Positions 8,174-16,525 are shown, counted from the stretch's first letter. The stretch: DNA of 64,000 nucleotides from Flavobacterium sp. UBA7680 (GCF_002482975.1 NZ_DLHA01000019.1:28245-92244), one strand, 5' to 3'. The notes: generated from the letters alone by a model not told the origin. Translations and numbers: made by a program.

Positions 8174-9994
8174 ATGACAGTAACTCGAAAATACTATGAA
8201 AGTTTAATTGGACTATTTGCAAAGATAAATTCGGTTAAGCACAATGAAGTTGAATTGTTTTTGGAAACAAAAACTGATTTATCTAATCTAATTGATAGGA
8301 TTGTAAAATTTAATTTATTTCCATTAAGTTTTACAAACTTGTTTTTTGAAACACTCCATAAAAGAACAATTGAAAACTTCTCAAAAGAAAAAATAATATT
8401 GTCAAATGAACTGCATTATGAACTTAATGAATGCCTTTGGACAACTAGATTAAGATATGGTGGAGAATTATTATTTTATATTTATGAAATAAGAATTGCC
8501 TACTTGAATCTGTCGATTGAAGAAATTGATGAGTTTGAAAAAGATAAAAAAGAGCCAATCCATTATTTTATGCCTGAGGTTTTAAAATTTAGAAATCTCA
8601 AAGAAAAAACAGCAAAATTTGAAGAAATTAAAAAAACTCAAAAAAATAGTATTGTCAAAAAAGAAAAAGTAATTATTAAAAAATCTGATTATGAAATAAT
8701 TGATGGGAAACTTCAGATGCATTTTTCAGATTACAAAAATTATATCTCAACAAACTATCCATCAATTTGTGACTCTTTTTCATATTATGGAAAAAATGTT
8801 AGAGCATATATTACAGAAGCAATTTCCAATGATATTTTTGAACTAAGGGTTCATTCTTATAAATCTGACAGTAAATCTTCTATTACTTTAAAAAATGAAT
8901 ACTATAATTTTTATCCAGCTTATTTCTATAATTTAGAAGAAATTGCAAATGAGCAAATCGATGCGATGGCCTTAACTTTGGTTAGGTCAAATTTTATTTT
9001 TAAAAACCCATTTTCAATAGAGAACATTCATTACGCGCTGGTGAGAATTTTTATAGAAAATTCAACTGAAATAGTGGCTATTAATTTTGCAAAATTTTTA
9101 CTCAAATGTGAAGGCTATAAATTTATAGATACAGAAGATTCACAAAATCAAGGATTTGATTTATTAGGAGAAAAATCTAATGAAAAAACTCAATTTGAAA
9201 TCTACCATCATAAGTCTAGGAGTTCAAATAATTTAGTTGAAAAAGCAACTAAATTCTACAATACAAATTCAATAGAAACAATTTTTGTTTTTACAACATT
9301 TCCGGGAAAAGACACAATTGACTTATTAAAAACATATAATATTTCTTCGTTATTTTTATTTGATTTAATTGGTAAGTATTTTGAAAATGAAAACACTGAC
9401 GTTTTAAGTTGGTATATAAAATCAAATCTAAATAGTATTAAACCCAAAAAAATAAATAAAAATTTTGAAGCATTAATACTCATAAATAGATTAAAAAATT
9501 GCCCAACAGGCAATAAAGATTGGGCCGACTATGAAACAATCGGTGCAGATATTTTTAGATTTTTATTTGAAGACAATTTTAAATCATATATAGCCGAAGA
9601 ACAATTTGAAACCGATTTAAAAAATCACCGTCGTGATTTAATTGTTAGTAATTATCCAAAAGATTCAACTTCTTTTTGGGCAGAAGTAAAACAAGAATAT
9701 AAATCAAAAGCAATAATAATTGATTTTAAAAATTACTCTGAAAAATTAAATTCTACAACGTTGTTTAGTGTTACAAAATACATAACAAAAAAAGTCGGTA
9801 ATTTTGCGATAGTATTTTCTAGAAAAGGTATTGACAATACAGCAGTTAATGAACAAAAAACATTACTTAGCAGTGATAAACTTGTAATAGAATTTAATGA
9901 CAACGAGCTAATTGAAATGATAAATGAGAAAGTACTAGGAAAAGACCCACTTGATAGATTGAAATCAAAAGAATTCGAATTAATAAGACGATAA
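8174..9994 (+). CDS. Protein with two PD-(D/E)XK-like domains
   Basis: The protein has 606 residues. A C-terminal nuclease fold is indicated by RRDLIVSN and FWAEVKQEYKSKAIIIDFKN, giving D488 and E504-V-K506; the D-to-E spacing of 16 equals that in the nuclease at 3421. A middle region has GFDLLGEK then QFEIYHHKSR (D329, E342, with Y344 where K is expected) followed by TIFVFTTFPGKD, which looks like a second, degenerate copy of the fold. The N-terminal 170 residues are helical. It is probably a stand-alone nuclease, possibly defensive, with no adjacent methylase. It fills its own cassette (8141-10124). Confidence 0.6.
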   Translation: MTVTRKYYESLIGLFAKINSVKHNEVELFLETKTDLSNLIDRIVKFNLFPLSFTNLFFETLHKRTIENFSKEKIILSNELHYELNECLWTTRLRYGGELLFYIYEIRIAYLNLSIEEIDEFEKDKKEPIHYFMPEVLKFRNLKEKTAKFEEIKKTQKNSIVKKEKVIIKKSDYEIIDGKLQMHFSDYKNYISTNYPSICDSFSYYGKNVRAYITEAISNDIFELRVHSYKSDSKSSITLKNEYYNFYPAYFYNLEEIANEQIDAMALTLVRSNFIFKNPFSIENIHYALVRIFIENSTEIVAINFAKFLLKCEGYKFIDTEDSQNQGFDLLGEKSNEKTQFEIYHHKSRSSNNLVEKATKFYNTNSIETIFVFTTFPGKDTIDLLKTYNISSLFLFDLIGKYFENENTDVLSWYIKSNLNSIKPKKINKNFEALILINRLKNCPTGNKDWADYETIGADIFRFLFEDNFKSYIAEEQFETDLKNHRRDLIVSNYPKDSTSFWAEVKQEYKSKAIIIDFKNYSEKLNSTTLFSVTKYITKKVGNFAIVFSRKGIDNTAVNEQKTLLSSDKLVIEFNDNELIEMINEKVLGKDPLDRLKSKEFELIRR

Positions 9995-9998
9995 ACTA

Positions 9999-10130
9999 TT
10001 TTACTTAATGGCCTTTTGGCAAAATTGGGGTTTACGATTATGGAAGTTGGTATTGCATTTTAAAATTTGTGTATAACCGAAAAACATCCCTCTATATTCC
10101 TCAGCTTCGCCAAACGCCAGAACGTTAGCA
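9999..10130 (+). repeat. attC-like recombination site
   Basis: The inverse core TTTTACTTAAT (9999-10009) complements the start of its cassette (GTTAGGTACAA, 8141-8151) at 8 of 11 positions. Internal landmarks GTATAACCGAAAAAC, CTCTATATTCC and CGCCAAACGCCAGAAC match the other sites. It ends with GTTAGCA at 10124-10130. An ATG at 10067 inside the site is in frame with the next gene but is not credible as a start. Confidence 0.7.
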
Positions 10131-10138
10131 ACAAGTAT

Positions 10139-10696
10139 ATGAAAACAGAACAACACATAAAACTCGGACGCTTAACAGTACTTATTTCCTTCTTGCTGGG
10201 AACAGCTATTTTTATTCTTTACTTCCTGACTTCTTCCTTTGAAATACTTACTCTTGGCCAAAGTTTTATAGCACTTGCAGGTTTGATAAATGTTGGAATT
10301 TTAATTTCTATTTTGTTTAAAGCAAACAGAGACAAAGACAATAGAGCACAATTATTTACGACTTGCGGACTTATGCTGCTCAATATTCCAGTACTATTTT
10401 TTTACTGTTGGGTAACTGGAATTCTGCTCAACACCATGAGAATTACTTTCACAAACACGACAAAAATCACATTGACAAATATAAATATAGTGGGTTGTGG
10501 CGGTGGACACATTGAAAAATTAGAAAATGGGGAAAGTGAAACGGTGTGGGTTGACATAACTGGCGATTGTTCACTAGGTATTAATTATTTATCCGAGGGA
10601 CAAAATAAAGAAGAAAATGTTGTAGGCTATGTGACACCCCTTATGGGCCAGAAAATGAAACATAATATTGGGGGAAAAAACGACAAACAATTTTGA
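10139..10696 (+). CDS. Three-TM membrane protein, unknown
   Basis: The protein has 185 residues. I start it at the ATG at 10139, directly after the cassette core, because the upstream in-frame ATG lies within the recombination site. Three hydrophobic segments span about residues 9-34, 38-64 and 74-98. They are followed by a beta-rich extracytoplasmic domain of about 85 residues with GCGGGHIEKLENGESETVWV. I cannot name a family. It is followed 30 bp later by a small soluble protein in the same cassette. Confidence 0.6.
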   Translation: MKTEQHIKLGRLTVLISFLLGTAIFILYFLTSSFEILTLGQSFIALAGLINVGILISILFKANRDKDNRAQLFTTCGLMLLNIPVLFFYCWVTGILLNTMRITFTNTTKITLTNINIVGCGGGHIEKLENGESETVWVDITGDCSLGINYLSEGQNKEENVVGYVTPLMGQKMKHNIGGKNDKQF

Positions 10697-10726
10697 TAAC
10701 AAGGCTGAAAAATGAAGTAATTATTT

Positions 10727-11053
10727 ATGAAAGACTTTAATTCTGATGAATTTCCAAGAAACTTAAATGATGAGGAAATTGAAATATTATCCCAACTAGT
10801 TATTAAAAATCCAATATCAGATTTGTGGAAACAAATTGCCGTTAAACTAACTTCTGAACAAAAAGTAAGAATCAATAAAAAAATTGAAAGTAAAAAATAT
10901 TCTGAATCAGAAAAACTACCCTCATTTAATAAAAAAGAAGTGAATGACGAGGAATGGGAAAGGTTAGCTAAGGAAAAAGAATTGGAAAAATTTCAAGGCA
11001 ATATGGTGAAGTTTGGATTATGGGAAGAAGGATTTGACGAAGAAAAGAAATAG
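10727..11053 (+). CDS. Small acidic soluble protein, unknown
   Basis: The protein has 108 residues, highly charged and helical, with no membrane segment or known motif (for example NDEEIEILSQLVI near the N-terminus). It is the second gene of the last cassette, 30 bp after the membrane protein, so the two are likely co-transcribed. The attC-like repeat begins 12 bp after its stop codon. Confidence 0.5.
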   Translation: MKDFNSDEFPRNLNDEEIEILSQLVIKNPISDLWKQIAVKLTSEQKVRINKKIESKKYSESEKLPSFNKKEVNDEEWERLAKEKELEKFQGNMVKFGLWEEGFDEEKK

Positions 11054-11065
11054 AAAATCAGATAC

Positions 11066-11247
11066 AATGGCTGACAGCCGTTTGGCGAGATTGATGTTTT
11101 ATGCTTAATAAAAAGTTTTATAGTTAGGATGATTTACTTAGCCTGTTGCTAAGGCTCGGTTGTTTGGCTTGTTTATCTCTCAGGTAGAAAATCTAATAAT
11201 AGAGCTTATTATAGTTCAAAGCCCGCTGTAATCCCAGAAAGTTGTGC
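11066..11247 (+). repeat. attC-like recombination site ending the array
   Basis: The inverse core TGGCTGAC (11068-11075) complements the cassette start GTTAGCAA (10124-10131) at 6 of 8 positions. The right half AAAGCCCGCTGTAATCCCAGAAAGTTGTGC aligns with the right halves of the other sites. The centre is longer and more divergent (TTAGCCTGTTGCTAAGGC forms an extra hairpin). No cassette gene follows, so this marks the distal end of the array. Confidence 0.55.
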
Positions 11248-11254
11248 GATACTA

Positions 11255-11335
11255 CCCTAGCCCCGATAGCAGTGGAAATCCTTTTGTGCCGGGGTTCGGC
11301 ACAAAAGATTGGAACGGATAGCGGGAAAAAGCTCC
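11255..11335 (+). repeat. Structured repeat, copy 1
   Basis: It runs from CCCTAGCCCCGATAGCAG to GGATAGCGGGAAAAAGCTCC. Its centre is a hairpin, TTTTGTGCC (11282-11290) pairing with GGCACAAAA (11298-11306), around a GGGTTC loop. The same element recurs at 13142, 15336, 54961 and 55085, always on this strand. Stem bases differ between copies but pairing is kept, which suggests a selected RNA structure. It starts 7 bp beyond the last cassette core. Confidence 0.75.
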
Positions 11336-11500
11336 AAAAAATAAAACTATATACAATTCACTAAGTACAAAGAACAACCCCGGACAACTACGACCATACC
11401 ACCCAGCCTGCCCCGGGGCACCCCTTTAAAAAAAAACAACAGCAATAATCCAATTCAAAAAATAAAATTACAACTTCCCATACAACCAAAAATTACGATC

Positions 11501-11692
11501 ATGAAGACCGTAATTCCCAAAACCCGATCAAAGACCCAAAACGCGCAGCCAAAAACACCCAGCCCCTATGACCCGCAGAACCCTTATAAGGAACCCCAAA
11601 GCGGCCCCAAAGACATAACGGTGAAGGACATAGAAAAGGACCTTATAGAGAATGACCCATCAAAAGGGGTCTCAAACCGATATGGATACTAA
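11501..11692 (+). CDS. Small disordered protein, unknown
   Basis: The protein would have 63 residues, rich in Pro, Lys, Gln and Asp (SPYDPQNPYKEPQSGP), with no predicted fold. Its base use is richer in C and G than the cassette genes upstream, consistent with having left the accessory array. The 165 bases before it (11336-11500) are low in complexity and I see no other feature there. It overlaps the next small gene by 11 bases. It may be a real small gene or chance. Confidence 0.4.
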   Translation: MKTVIPKTRSKTQNAQPKTPSPYDPQNPYKEPQSGPKDITVKDIEKDLIENDPSKGVSNRYGY

Positions 11693-11849
11693 AAAGAACA
11701 ATCAGGATGAAAATGATTCCTTTGAGACCATAGCGCCCGAAAAGGATAATGCCGTAAAGAGGGAATTCGAATTTGGGCAGCTTGGAAATGATGAGCTTAA
11801 AGAAGATGAACTTACCTTTAAAGTCAACCAAAGTTATATCTCTTTTTAG
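11682..11849 (+). CDS. Small acidic protein, unknown
   Basis: The protein would have 55 residues from the ATG at 11682, which overlaps the stop of the preceding small gene and suggests translational coupling. It is acidic and probably disordered. Its 3' end overlaps the convergent AraC-type gene by 26 bases, which lowers confidence in it. No family was recognised. Confidence 0.35.
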   Translation: MDTKKNNQDENDSFETIAPEKDNAVKREFEFGQLGNDELKEDELTFKVNQSYISF

Positions 11850-12240
11850 GAACTGTCCTGTGATCATATTGGCCCCTGTGCAGTTTTAAATACTCCGACG
11901 GCGCCGCTCCAACATGCCTTATAAAGGCTCTGTGAGCGGTAGCCCTGGAATTAAACCCGCAGGCCATTACCATTTGCTCGACTGTCAAATCTTTCCACCC
12001 AAAATCATTCATTTTTTCTTTGAAATACCCGATTCTCATTAAATTTATATAATTCTTAAAATTTTGATTGGTCTCTGAATTAATCAGGTGCGAAAGCGTG
12101 TGGAGATCAATTCCTGTATCTTGCGCCAGGTCCGGAAGAGATAAATCACATCTAAGAAAGAGCTTTTTAGAAACTAGTGTAATTTCTATTTTTGCCATAT
12201 AAACCTGTTTTTGGCTCTGTGTTAGTTTTTTAAAATCCAT
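11824..12240 (-). CDS. AraC-family DNA-binding domain protein
   Basis: The protein has 138 residues, almost all of it an AraC/XylS helix-turn-helix pair: DLSLPDLAQDTGIDLHTLSHLIN (first HTH), then DLTVEQMVMACGFNSRATAHRAFIRHVGAAPSEY (second HTH with the family signature). It has no sensor domain, so it is a stand-alone DNA-binding regulator of unknown target. It lies 18 bp downstream of the 82-residue gene on the same strand, so the two probably form an operon. Confidence 0.8.
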   Translation of the reverse strand: MDFKKLTQSQKQVYMAKIEITLVSKKLFLRCDLSLPDLAQDTGIDLHTLSHLINSETNQNFKNYINLMRIGYFKEKMNDFGWKDLTVEQMVMACGFNSRATAHRAFIRHVGAAPSEYLKLHRGQYDHRTVPKKRYNFG

Positions 12241-12258
12241 ATTTATATCCCCGAGCCT

Positions 12259-12507
12259 TTATTTAAAAATCGATACACTGTCCTGCAGCTCTTCCCTTGC
12301 TATAAAGGCATTGATAAATTCCTGCACTTCGCTGGCTGTCCCTGTCTCAATATCAAAAAAATTGATATGGAACTCCTCATCCTGGTCCGCAATGTGTATG
12401 ATCTGGGTATAGCCCCTTGAGATTATACTGCCTTTTAATTTAATGATATTGGACTGCTGTCTGCCATCGAGCTGTTTTCGGACCTTTAGTTTCATCCCCT
12501 TTTCCAT
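12259..12507 (-). CDS. Small protein of unknown function, upstream of araC-like gene
   Basis: The protein has 82 residues and is probably a small alpha/beta fold (NIIKLKGSIISRGYTQIIHIAD, then a helical C-terminus). No motif was recognised. It is first in a two-gene operon with the AraC-type regulator. The 250 bases upstream, as far as the cspA terminator at 12757, hold no gene I can support and probably include its promoter. Confidence 0.5.
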   Translation of the reverse strand: MEKGMKLKVRKQLDGRQQSNIIKLKGSIISRGYTQIIHIADQDEEFHINFFDIETGTASEVQEFINAFIAREELQDSVSIFK

Positions 12508-12756
12508 TACCAGTAATTTAAAATAATATGCTTTTTTTATTTCCTATCAAATATAAAAATTATTAAATACTATTTAGTCTAAATGCGGGACTTTAACCTG
12601 ATTTTTTTGTGATCAAGATCAAGCGCGACCGCATTGCAGCCTGCTCTAATTTTGCACAAAAAAATCAAGGCTGTTTTATAATTCCTTTTACAGCGGGAAT
12701 AGCTCCCAAAAAAATAAACACCAATACTATATATACACCACATCCATAAAACAAAA

Positions 12757-12783
12757 AAGGCACCTCTAACGAGGTGCCTTTAA
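12757..12783 (-). terminator. Rho-independent terminator of the cold-shock gene
   Basis: AAAGGCACCTC pairs perfectly with GAGGTGCCTTT around a TAAC loop. On the minus strand a T-run follows the stem. It lies 22 bp after the stop codon of the cold-shock gene. Confidence 0.9.
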
Positions 12784-12804
12784 AAGTTAACTGTGAAGAG
12801 TATA

Positions 12805-12996
12805 TTATGCTACAACTACGTTTACTGCGTTTGGACCTTTACGGCCTTCTTCTACGTCGTATCTTACTTCATCATTTTGACGAATTTCTTCTGACAGACC
12901 TGAAGCATGAACAAAAACCTCGGCCCCACCATTGCTTGGAGTTATAAATCCGAACCCTTTTTCTTCATTGAAAAATTTTACTGTACCTTCTTGCAT
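12805..12996 (-). CDS. cspA: Cold-shock domain protein
   Basis: The protein has 63 residues, the usual length of a single cold-shock domain. RNP1 (KGFGFI, about residues 13-18) and RNP2 (VFVHAS, about 27-32) are intact. Such proteins bind single-stranded RNA or DNA and melt RNA secondary structure in the cytoplasm. The gene is monocistronic, with a strong terminator downstream. Its upstream region (12997-13141) has no gene, and the structured repeat at 13142 lies close to where its promoter or leader should be. Which csp paralog this is cannot be decided from sequence. Confidence 0.92.
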   Translation of the reverse strand: MQEGTVKFFNEEKGFGFITPSNGGAEVFVHASGLSEEIRQNDEVRYDVEEGRKGPNAVNVVVA

Positions 12997-13141
12997 TTTA
13001 ATGTATTTAAGGGCGTAAAGGTAGCTTTATTAAATGAGAAGCGGCTGAATTTGAGTTTTTTATTTTATTTAATTTAAATTCAGGTATTCCAAAACAAAAA
13101 AGCTCCGGATTTGCCTGAAGCTTCTGCTGTCTGAGCAGCAG

Positions 13142-13248
13142 CCCTAGCCCCGATTGCTTCGCCAGTTCGCTTCGCTCGTGTGGAGTGAAAATCCTTTTGT
13201 GCCGGGGTTCGGCACAAAAGATTGGAACGGATAGCGGGAAAAAGCTCC
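13142..13248 (+). repeat. Structured repeat, copy 2 (expanded)
   Basis: It has the same ends and central hairpin (TTTTGTGCC / GGCACAAAA) as copy 1. In addition it carries an inserted GC-rich stretch, GCTTCGCCAGTTCGCTTCGC, that also occurs in copy 5. A partial further copy seems to follow (TTGGCACAAAAGAGCTCC near 13295). It lies in the 503-bp gap between cspA and the divergent kinase, in which I see no protein gene. Confidence 0.75.
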
Positions 13249-13499
13249 TGAAAATAATATTAAACCTAAAAAATAAAACGAAATACAATTGACCCAGACT
13301 TGGCACAAAAGAGCTCCAAAAAAACAGCATTATTTTCCAGGCAGTACTAATTATTTAAATAAATCATTGCTGCTAAACTGTACTTATCCCCATAGAGCAT
13401 TTAAAAAATTCTATTGGAATTATGAAACATTCTTTTATATTTACATAACACACTAAAATTAATTACATCTACTTTCGTTAGCATCTAAACCACTCACCG

Positions 13500-15011
13500 A
13501 TGTACGATAATCTATTGCTTTTAAAAGACATTGTAGATCATACCCCTCTGCCTATAGCAGTCTATACGGGCCCTGAGCTAAAAATAGAACTGGCCAACCC
13601 CGCTATGATAAAGGCCTGGGGCAAAGGGTACCAGATTATTGGAAAAAACTACCTGGATGTACTTCCTGAAACCCAAAACCAGCCGTTTTTTGAGCAGGCA
13701 CTCCAAGTGCTCAAGACCGGGACTGCTTTTCATGCCAAGGATAAAAAAGTGGAACTGGTAGTTGAGGGCGTAATGCAGACCTACTATTTTAACTACAGCT
13801 TTATCCCTCTTTTTGATAAGCAAGGCGCGGTCTATGCGGTGATGAATACGGGCGCGGATGTCACCGAGCTGCACCTGGCAAAACAGCAGACCCAGAGTGC
13901 CGAGCAAAGGCTCAGAATGGCTATTGAATCCTCAGGGATGGGAACCTATGAGATAGACCTTGCCACCAAAAAAATAAAAACCTCTGGAAATTTCAATACC
14001 ATCTGGTCCATCCAAGGGGAAATAGCCAACGAGCAGCTTATTTCAAAACTGCATCCCGAGGACCAAAAACTCCGTGAAGAAGCACACCAAAAGGCGCAAA
14101 GCACAGGGAAAATGTGCTACGAGGCGCGAATCATAAACGATGACGGATCACTCAAATGGGTGAAGATTAACGGCAGAATTATCACCGACGAAAATGGAAC
14201 CCCCAACACCCTTATCGGGATCATACAGGATATCCACGAGCAGAAAGAATTTGAGCAGGAGCTTAAAAAACAAGTGGCCCAAAACACGCAGGAACTCCAG
14301 CGCTCCAATGATGACCTTATGCATTTCGCGGGTGTGGTGAGCCATGACCTTAAAGAGCCTGTGCGAAAAATAAAAACCTTCAACAGTCTTCTGAGAAACG
14401 AACCGCACACCCCTTTTAATGAAAATGCAGAAAAGTACCTGAGCAAAATAGACCAGTCCGCCCAGAGAATGCAGACGATCATTGAAGGCATCCTTGCCTA
14501 CTCGACACTGGATAAAAGGTCGCAGCCTGTTGAGAAAATAAACCTTGACCTGGTCATTGAAAATATCAAAACCGATCTGGAACTGATCATAAATGAAAAA
14601 GGAGCTATTCTGGTGATAAGTGAGCTTCCCCATATTGAAGGGGCACCTATCCTGATCCACCAGCTTTTTTACAACCTGATACATAACGCGCTGAAGTTCT
14701 CAAAGACCGATGAGCCGCCCAGGGTGATCATCACTTCGAATATTATAAAGAATCCAGAAGGCATTGAGGTGCTGGAAATAAAAATAAAGGACAACGGCAT
14801 TGGACTGGACCCTGTTTTTGCCGAGAAAATATTTGATGCCTTTGAAAGGCTGAACTCCAAAGACCAGTTTGAAGGAAACGGGCTCGGCCTTGCCCTGTGC
14901 AGAAAAATAGCCAAAAGGCATAATGGTGCTATTACAGCGGCGGGTGAGAAAGATAACGGCGCTGAATTTACAGTGACCCTTCCTTTAAAACAGTCCGATC
15001 CTTATCTTTAG
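13500..15011 (+). CDS. PAS-PAS sensor histidine kinase
   Basis: The protein has 503 residues with no membrane segment, so it is a cytoplasmic sensor kinase. It has two PAS domains (about residues 8-125 and 135-250; the second ends with a PAC-type GIIQDIHEQ), a coiled coil, an H-box VVSHDLKEPVRKI with H282 as phospho-acceptor, and a HATPase domain with N-box LIHNALKFSK, G1 DNGIGL and G2 GNGLGLAL. No response regulator is adjacent, so the partner is unknown. The upstream 150 bases contain no copy of the FNR-like box found elsewhere in the window. Confidence 0.92.
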   Translation: MYDNLLLLKDIVDHTPLPIAVYTGPELKIELANPAMIKAWGKGYQIIGKNYLDVLPETQNQPFFEQALQVLKTGTAFHAKDKKVELVVEGVMQTYYFNYSFIPLFDKQGAVYAVMNTGADVTELHLAKQQTQSAEQRLRMAIESSGMGTYEIDLATKKIKTSGNFNTIWSIQGEIANEQLISKLHPEDQKLREEAHQKAQSTGKMCYEARIINDDGSLKWVKINGRIITDENGTPNTLIGIIQDIHEQKEFEQELKKQVAQNTQELQRSNDDLMHFAGVVSHDLKEPVRKIKTFNSLLRNEPHTPFNENAEKYLSKIDQSAQRMQTIIEGILAYSTLDKRSQPVEKINLDLVIENIKTDLELIINEKGAILVISELPHIEGAPILIHQLFYNLIHNALKFSKTDEPPRVIITSNIIKNPEGIEVLEIKIKDNGIGLDPVFAEKIFDAFERLNSKDQFEGNGLGLALCRKIAKRHNGAITAAGEKDNGAEFTVTLPLKQSDPYL

Positions 15012-15335
15012 CACCTTGTAAAAAAATAAATAAACTAAGAGATTCTTATCGCCAATGTGTTACTGCAAATTGTGAAGTTCAATTTGGCAAATATTTCAGT
15101 ATACAATCAAAAGTTTTAAGTAAACATAAAATGGAAGATTATGTTTATGGACAGCCCGCCCTGTACTTAATTGTATGGGGCGGGTTTATCATTTTGATTT
15201 TCAAAAAAATTAAGTGATGCTTAAAAAATTCAATGATAAGATGTGCACCTTTACCATAAATTTTTAAATGCATTTGATACAGTAATTGCGCTGGAATATG
15301 CATCTCTCCAAAACAAAAACAGGGCTCATAAGCAG

Positions 15336-15413
15336 CCCTAGCCCCGATAGAAGCGGAAATCCTTTGTGGCGGGGTTCGCCGCAAAGATTGAAGCGTATAG
15401 CGGGAAGAGCTCC
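15336..15413 (+). repeat. Structured repeat, copy 3
   Basis: It has the same ends as copy 1. The central stem reads CTTTGTGGC / GCCGCAAAG instead of TTTTGTGCC / GGCACAAAA, so a C-G pair has become G-C with pairing kept. It is preceded by a small hairpin, GGGCTCATAAGCAGCCC, matched by GGGCTCTTTGGCAGCCC before copy 4. It lies in the 482-bp gap 15012-15493, which otherwise holds nothing I can name. Confidence 0.75.
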
Positions 15414-15493
15414 TAAAAAATAAATACTATACTATTGATAAAAAACAATTTTACCTCTTAAAGATTCTGCTGAAACCCTTTAGTTTTTTAAGG

Positions 15494-15778
15494 TTGAATC
15501 CTTTTGCTGGTGCAATACATTTTCTGATGAATTTAAAACCTATTTACTACCCACTGTTTTTACTGCTGTTGGAAAACAAATTCAATCGATATTCCACAAC
15601 CGTCAAAGGCATCGACCTCACGCGTGATGATCTGGCCAACCTTATTGGAACATCACAGGAGAGTCTTGGCAGAAGCCTCAAACAATTTAAGGAACAGGGC
15701 TGTATTGAAACAGATAAACGAAATATTTACATAAAAGACCCCAAACAACTCGAGCAATTACTTCAGGTAAAAATATAA
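15494..15778 (+). pseudogene. CRP/FNR-family C-terminal fragment (HTH only)
   Basis: The reading frame covers 94 residues. GIDLTRDDLANLIGTSQESL and the following helix are a CRP-type winged helix-turn-helix, and LLLLENKFN before it resembles the hinge helix of CRP. The cyclic-nucleotide-binding domain that should precede it (about 130 residues) is absent, and I find no convincing remnant upstream. It is therefore probably a decayed gene, although a short DNA-binding protein from an internal ATG at 15527 cannot be excluded. It lies just upstream of an FNR-like-box promoter. Confidence 0.6.
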
Positions 15779-15796
15779 CAACCATACATGTTGCAA

Positions 15797-15863
15797 AATG
15801 ACGAGCGTTACCTTTCAGGGTGATGCTTGTCATTTTTGTTTTTTACAACACCGCTTACCTTGC
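15797..15863 (+). promoter_or_regulatory. FNR/CRP-like boxes and -7 box of the deacetylase-GT operon
   Basis: The box GGTGATGCTTGTCATT (15819-15834) starts 37 nt before the -7-like TACCTTGC (15856-15863), the spacing seen at nine other promoters here. A second, weaker box, AATGACGAGCGTTACC (15797-15812), lies 22 nt further upstream, on nearly the same DNA face. Confidence 0.6.
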
Positions 15864-15889
15864 TGGTTGATATCTAAATAATTCTCCCA

Positions 15890-16525
15890 ATGCAGGTAAA
15901 AAAGAAGAAAGTAGCCCTAATTACAGCACATCCTGACGATGAGACCCTATGGGCCGGCGGCATGCTGCTAAATAATCCTCACTGGGACTGTTTTATCGTA
16001 TGTCTCTGCCGACGACATGACCCGGACAGGGCTCCCAAATTTAATAAAGCCCTTGAAATACTCAACTGCAAAGGCAACATGGGGGATCTGGATGACGGGC
16101 CGGATCAGACTCCACAGAACCAAACCCAAATTGACCGCCTTATACTGGAATTATTACCTATAGCTCATTACGATCTCATTATCACCCATAATCCGCTTGG
16201 TGAATATACCCGGCACCTGCGGCATGAAGAAATCGGCATATCAGTGCTAAATCTATGGCATGAAAATAAAATTTCATGCACCGAGCTATTGGTATTTGCC
16301 TACCAGGACAATCACAAGCAGCATTATCCTAAAGCTGCAAGCTCAGCAGACTTTTATTTTGAACTGTCCACTGCGCTGTGGCAAAAGAAATACGCCATTA
16401 TTACCCAAATATACGGCTTTGCCCCAGAAAGCTGGGAGGCAAAAACAACACCCCAGCTGGAAGCATACCGGAGATTTACAAACAAAGATGACGCCTTGGA
16501 ATGGCTTAAAAAAATAAAATTATGA
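15890..16525 (+). CDS. PIG-L (LmbE-like) family deacetylase
   Basis: The protein has 211 residues. The N-terminal ALITAHPDDETLWAGG carries the AHPDDE zinc-binding motif of the PIG-L/LmbE family, whose members remove acetyl groups from GlcNAc-containing substrates. A later THNPLGEYTRHLRHEE supplies the second metal-binding HxxH-type region. It is the first gene of a three-gene operon with a glycosyltransferase (ATGA overlap) and a glycosidase, so it probably acts on a sugar made or consumed by them. The substrate is unknown. The FNR-like promoter upstream places it in the putative stress regulon. Confidence 0.85.
   Translation: MQVKKKKVALITAHPDDETLWAGGMLLNNPHWDCFIVCLCRRHDPDRAPKFNKALEILNCKGNMGDLDDGPDQTPQNQTQIDRLILELLPIAHYDLIITHNPLGEYTRHLRHEEIGISVLNLWHENKISCTELLVFAYQDNHKQHYPKAASSADFYFELSTALWQKKYAIITQIYGFAPESWEAKTTPQLEAYRRFTNKDDALEWLKKIKL

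Larger units (their letters stand above)
3184..11247 (+). mobile_element. Integron-like gene cassette array without integrase (CALIN-like)
   Basis: All genes here are on the + strand and are unrelated to one another. They are separated by 110-180 bp non-coding repeats that end in a core resembling GTTRRRY. The repeats share a left half (ActACAAC-GGATTTGGGCAT), a middle (TAACCGAAA) and a right half (AACCCGC-tatagtgCCAgaac-GTTAG). In integrons the first bases of an integrated cassette complement the inverse core that opens its own attC. I see this for the cassettes starting at 3184 (10/11 with one gap), 6243 (11/14), 7226 (13/14 with 8006-8019), 8141 (8/11) and 10124 (6/8). This is the arrangement expected after tyrosine-recombinase cassette insertion. 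No integrase or attI is visible. It could instead be another cassette-mobilising system with the same logic. Confidence 0.65.

Noticed and set aside
10067..10138. In-frame N-terminal extension of the membrane protein at 10139
   Set aside because: The extension lies inside the attC-like site and encodes no membrane or signal feature; the ATG right after the core is the usual cassette start.
13007..13330. 107-residue ORF on the minus strand
   Set aside because: It runs through structured repeat copy 2; similar false ORFs appear over the repeats near 15300 and 55000.
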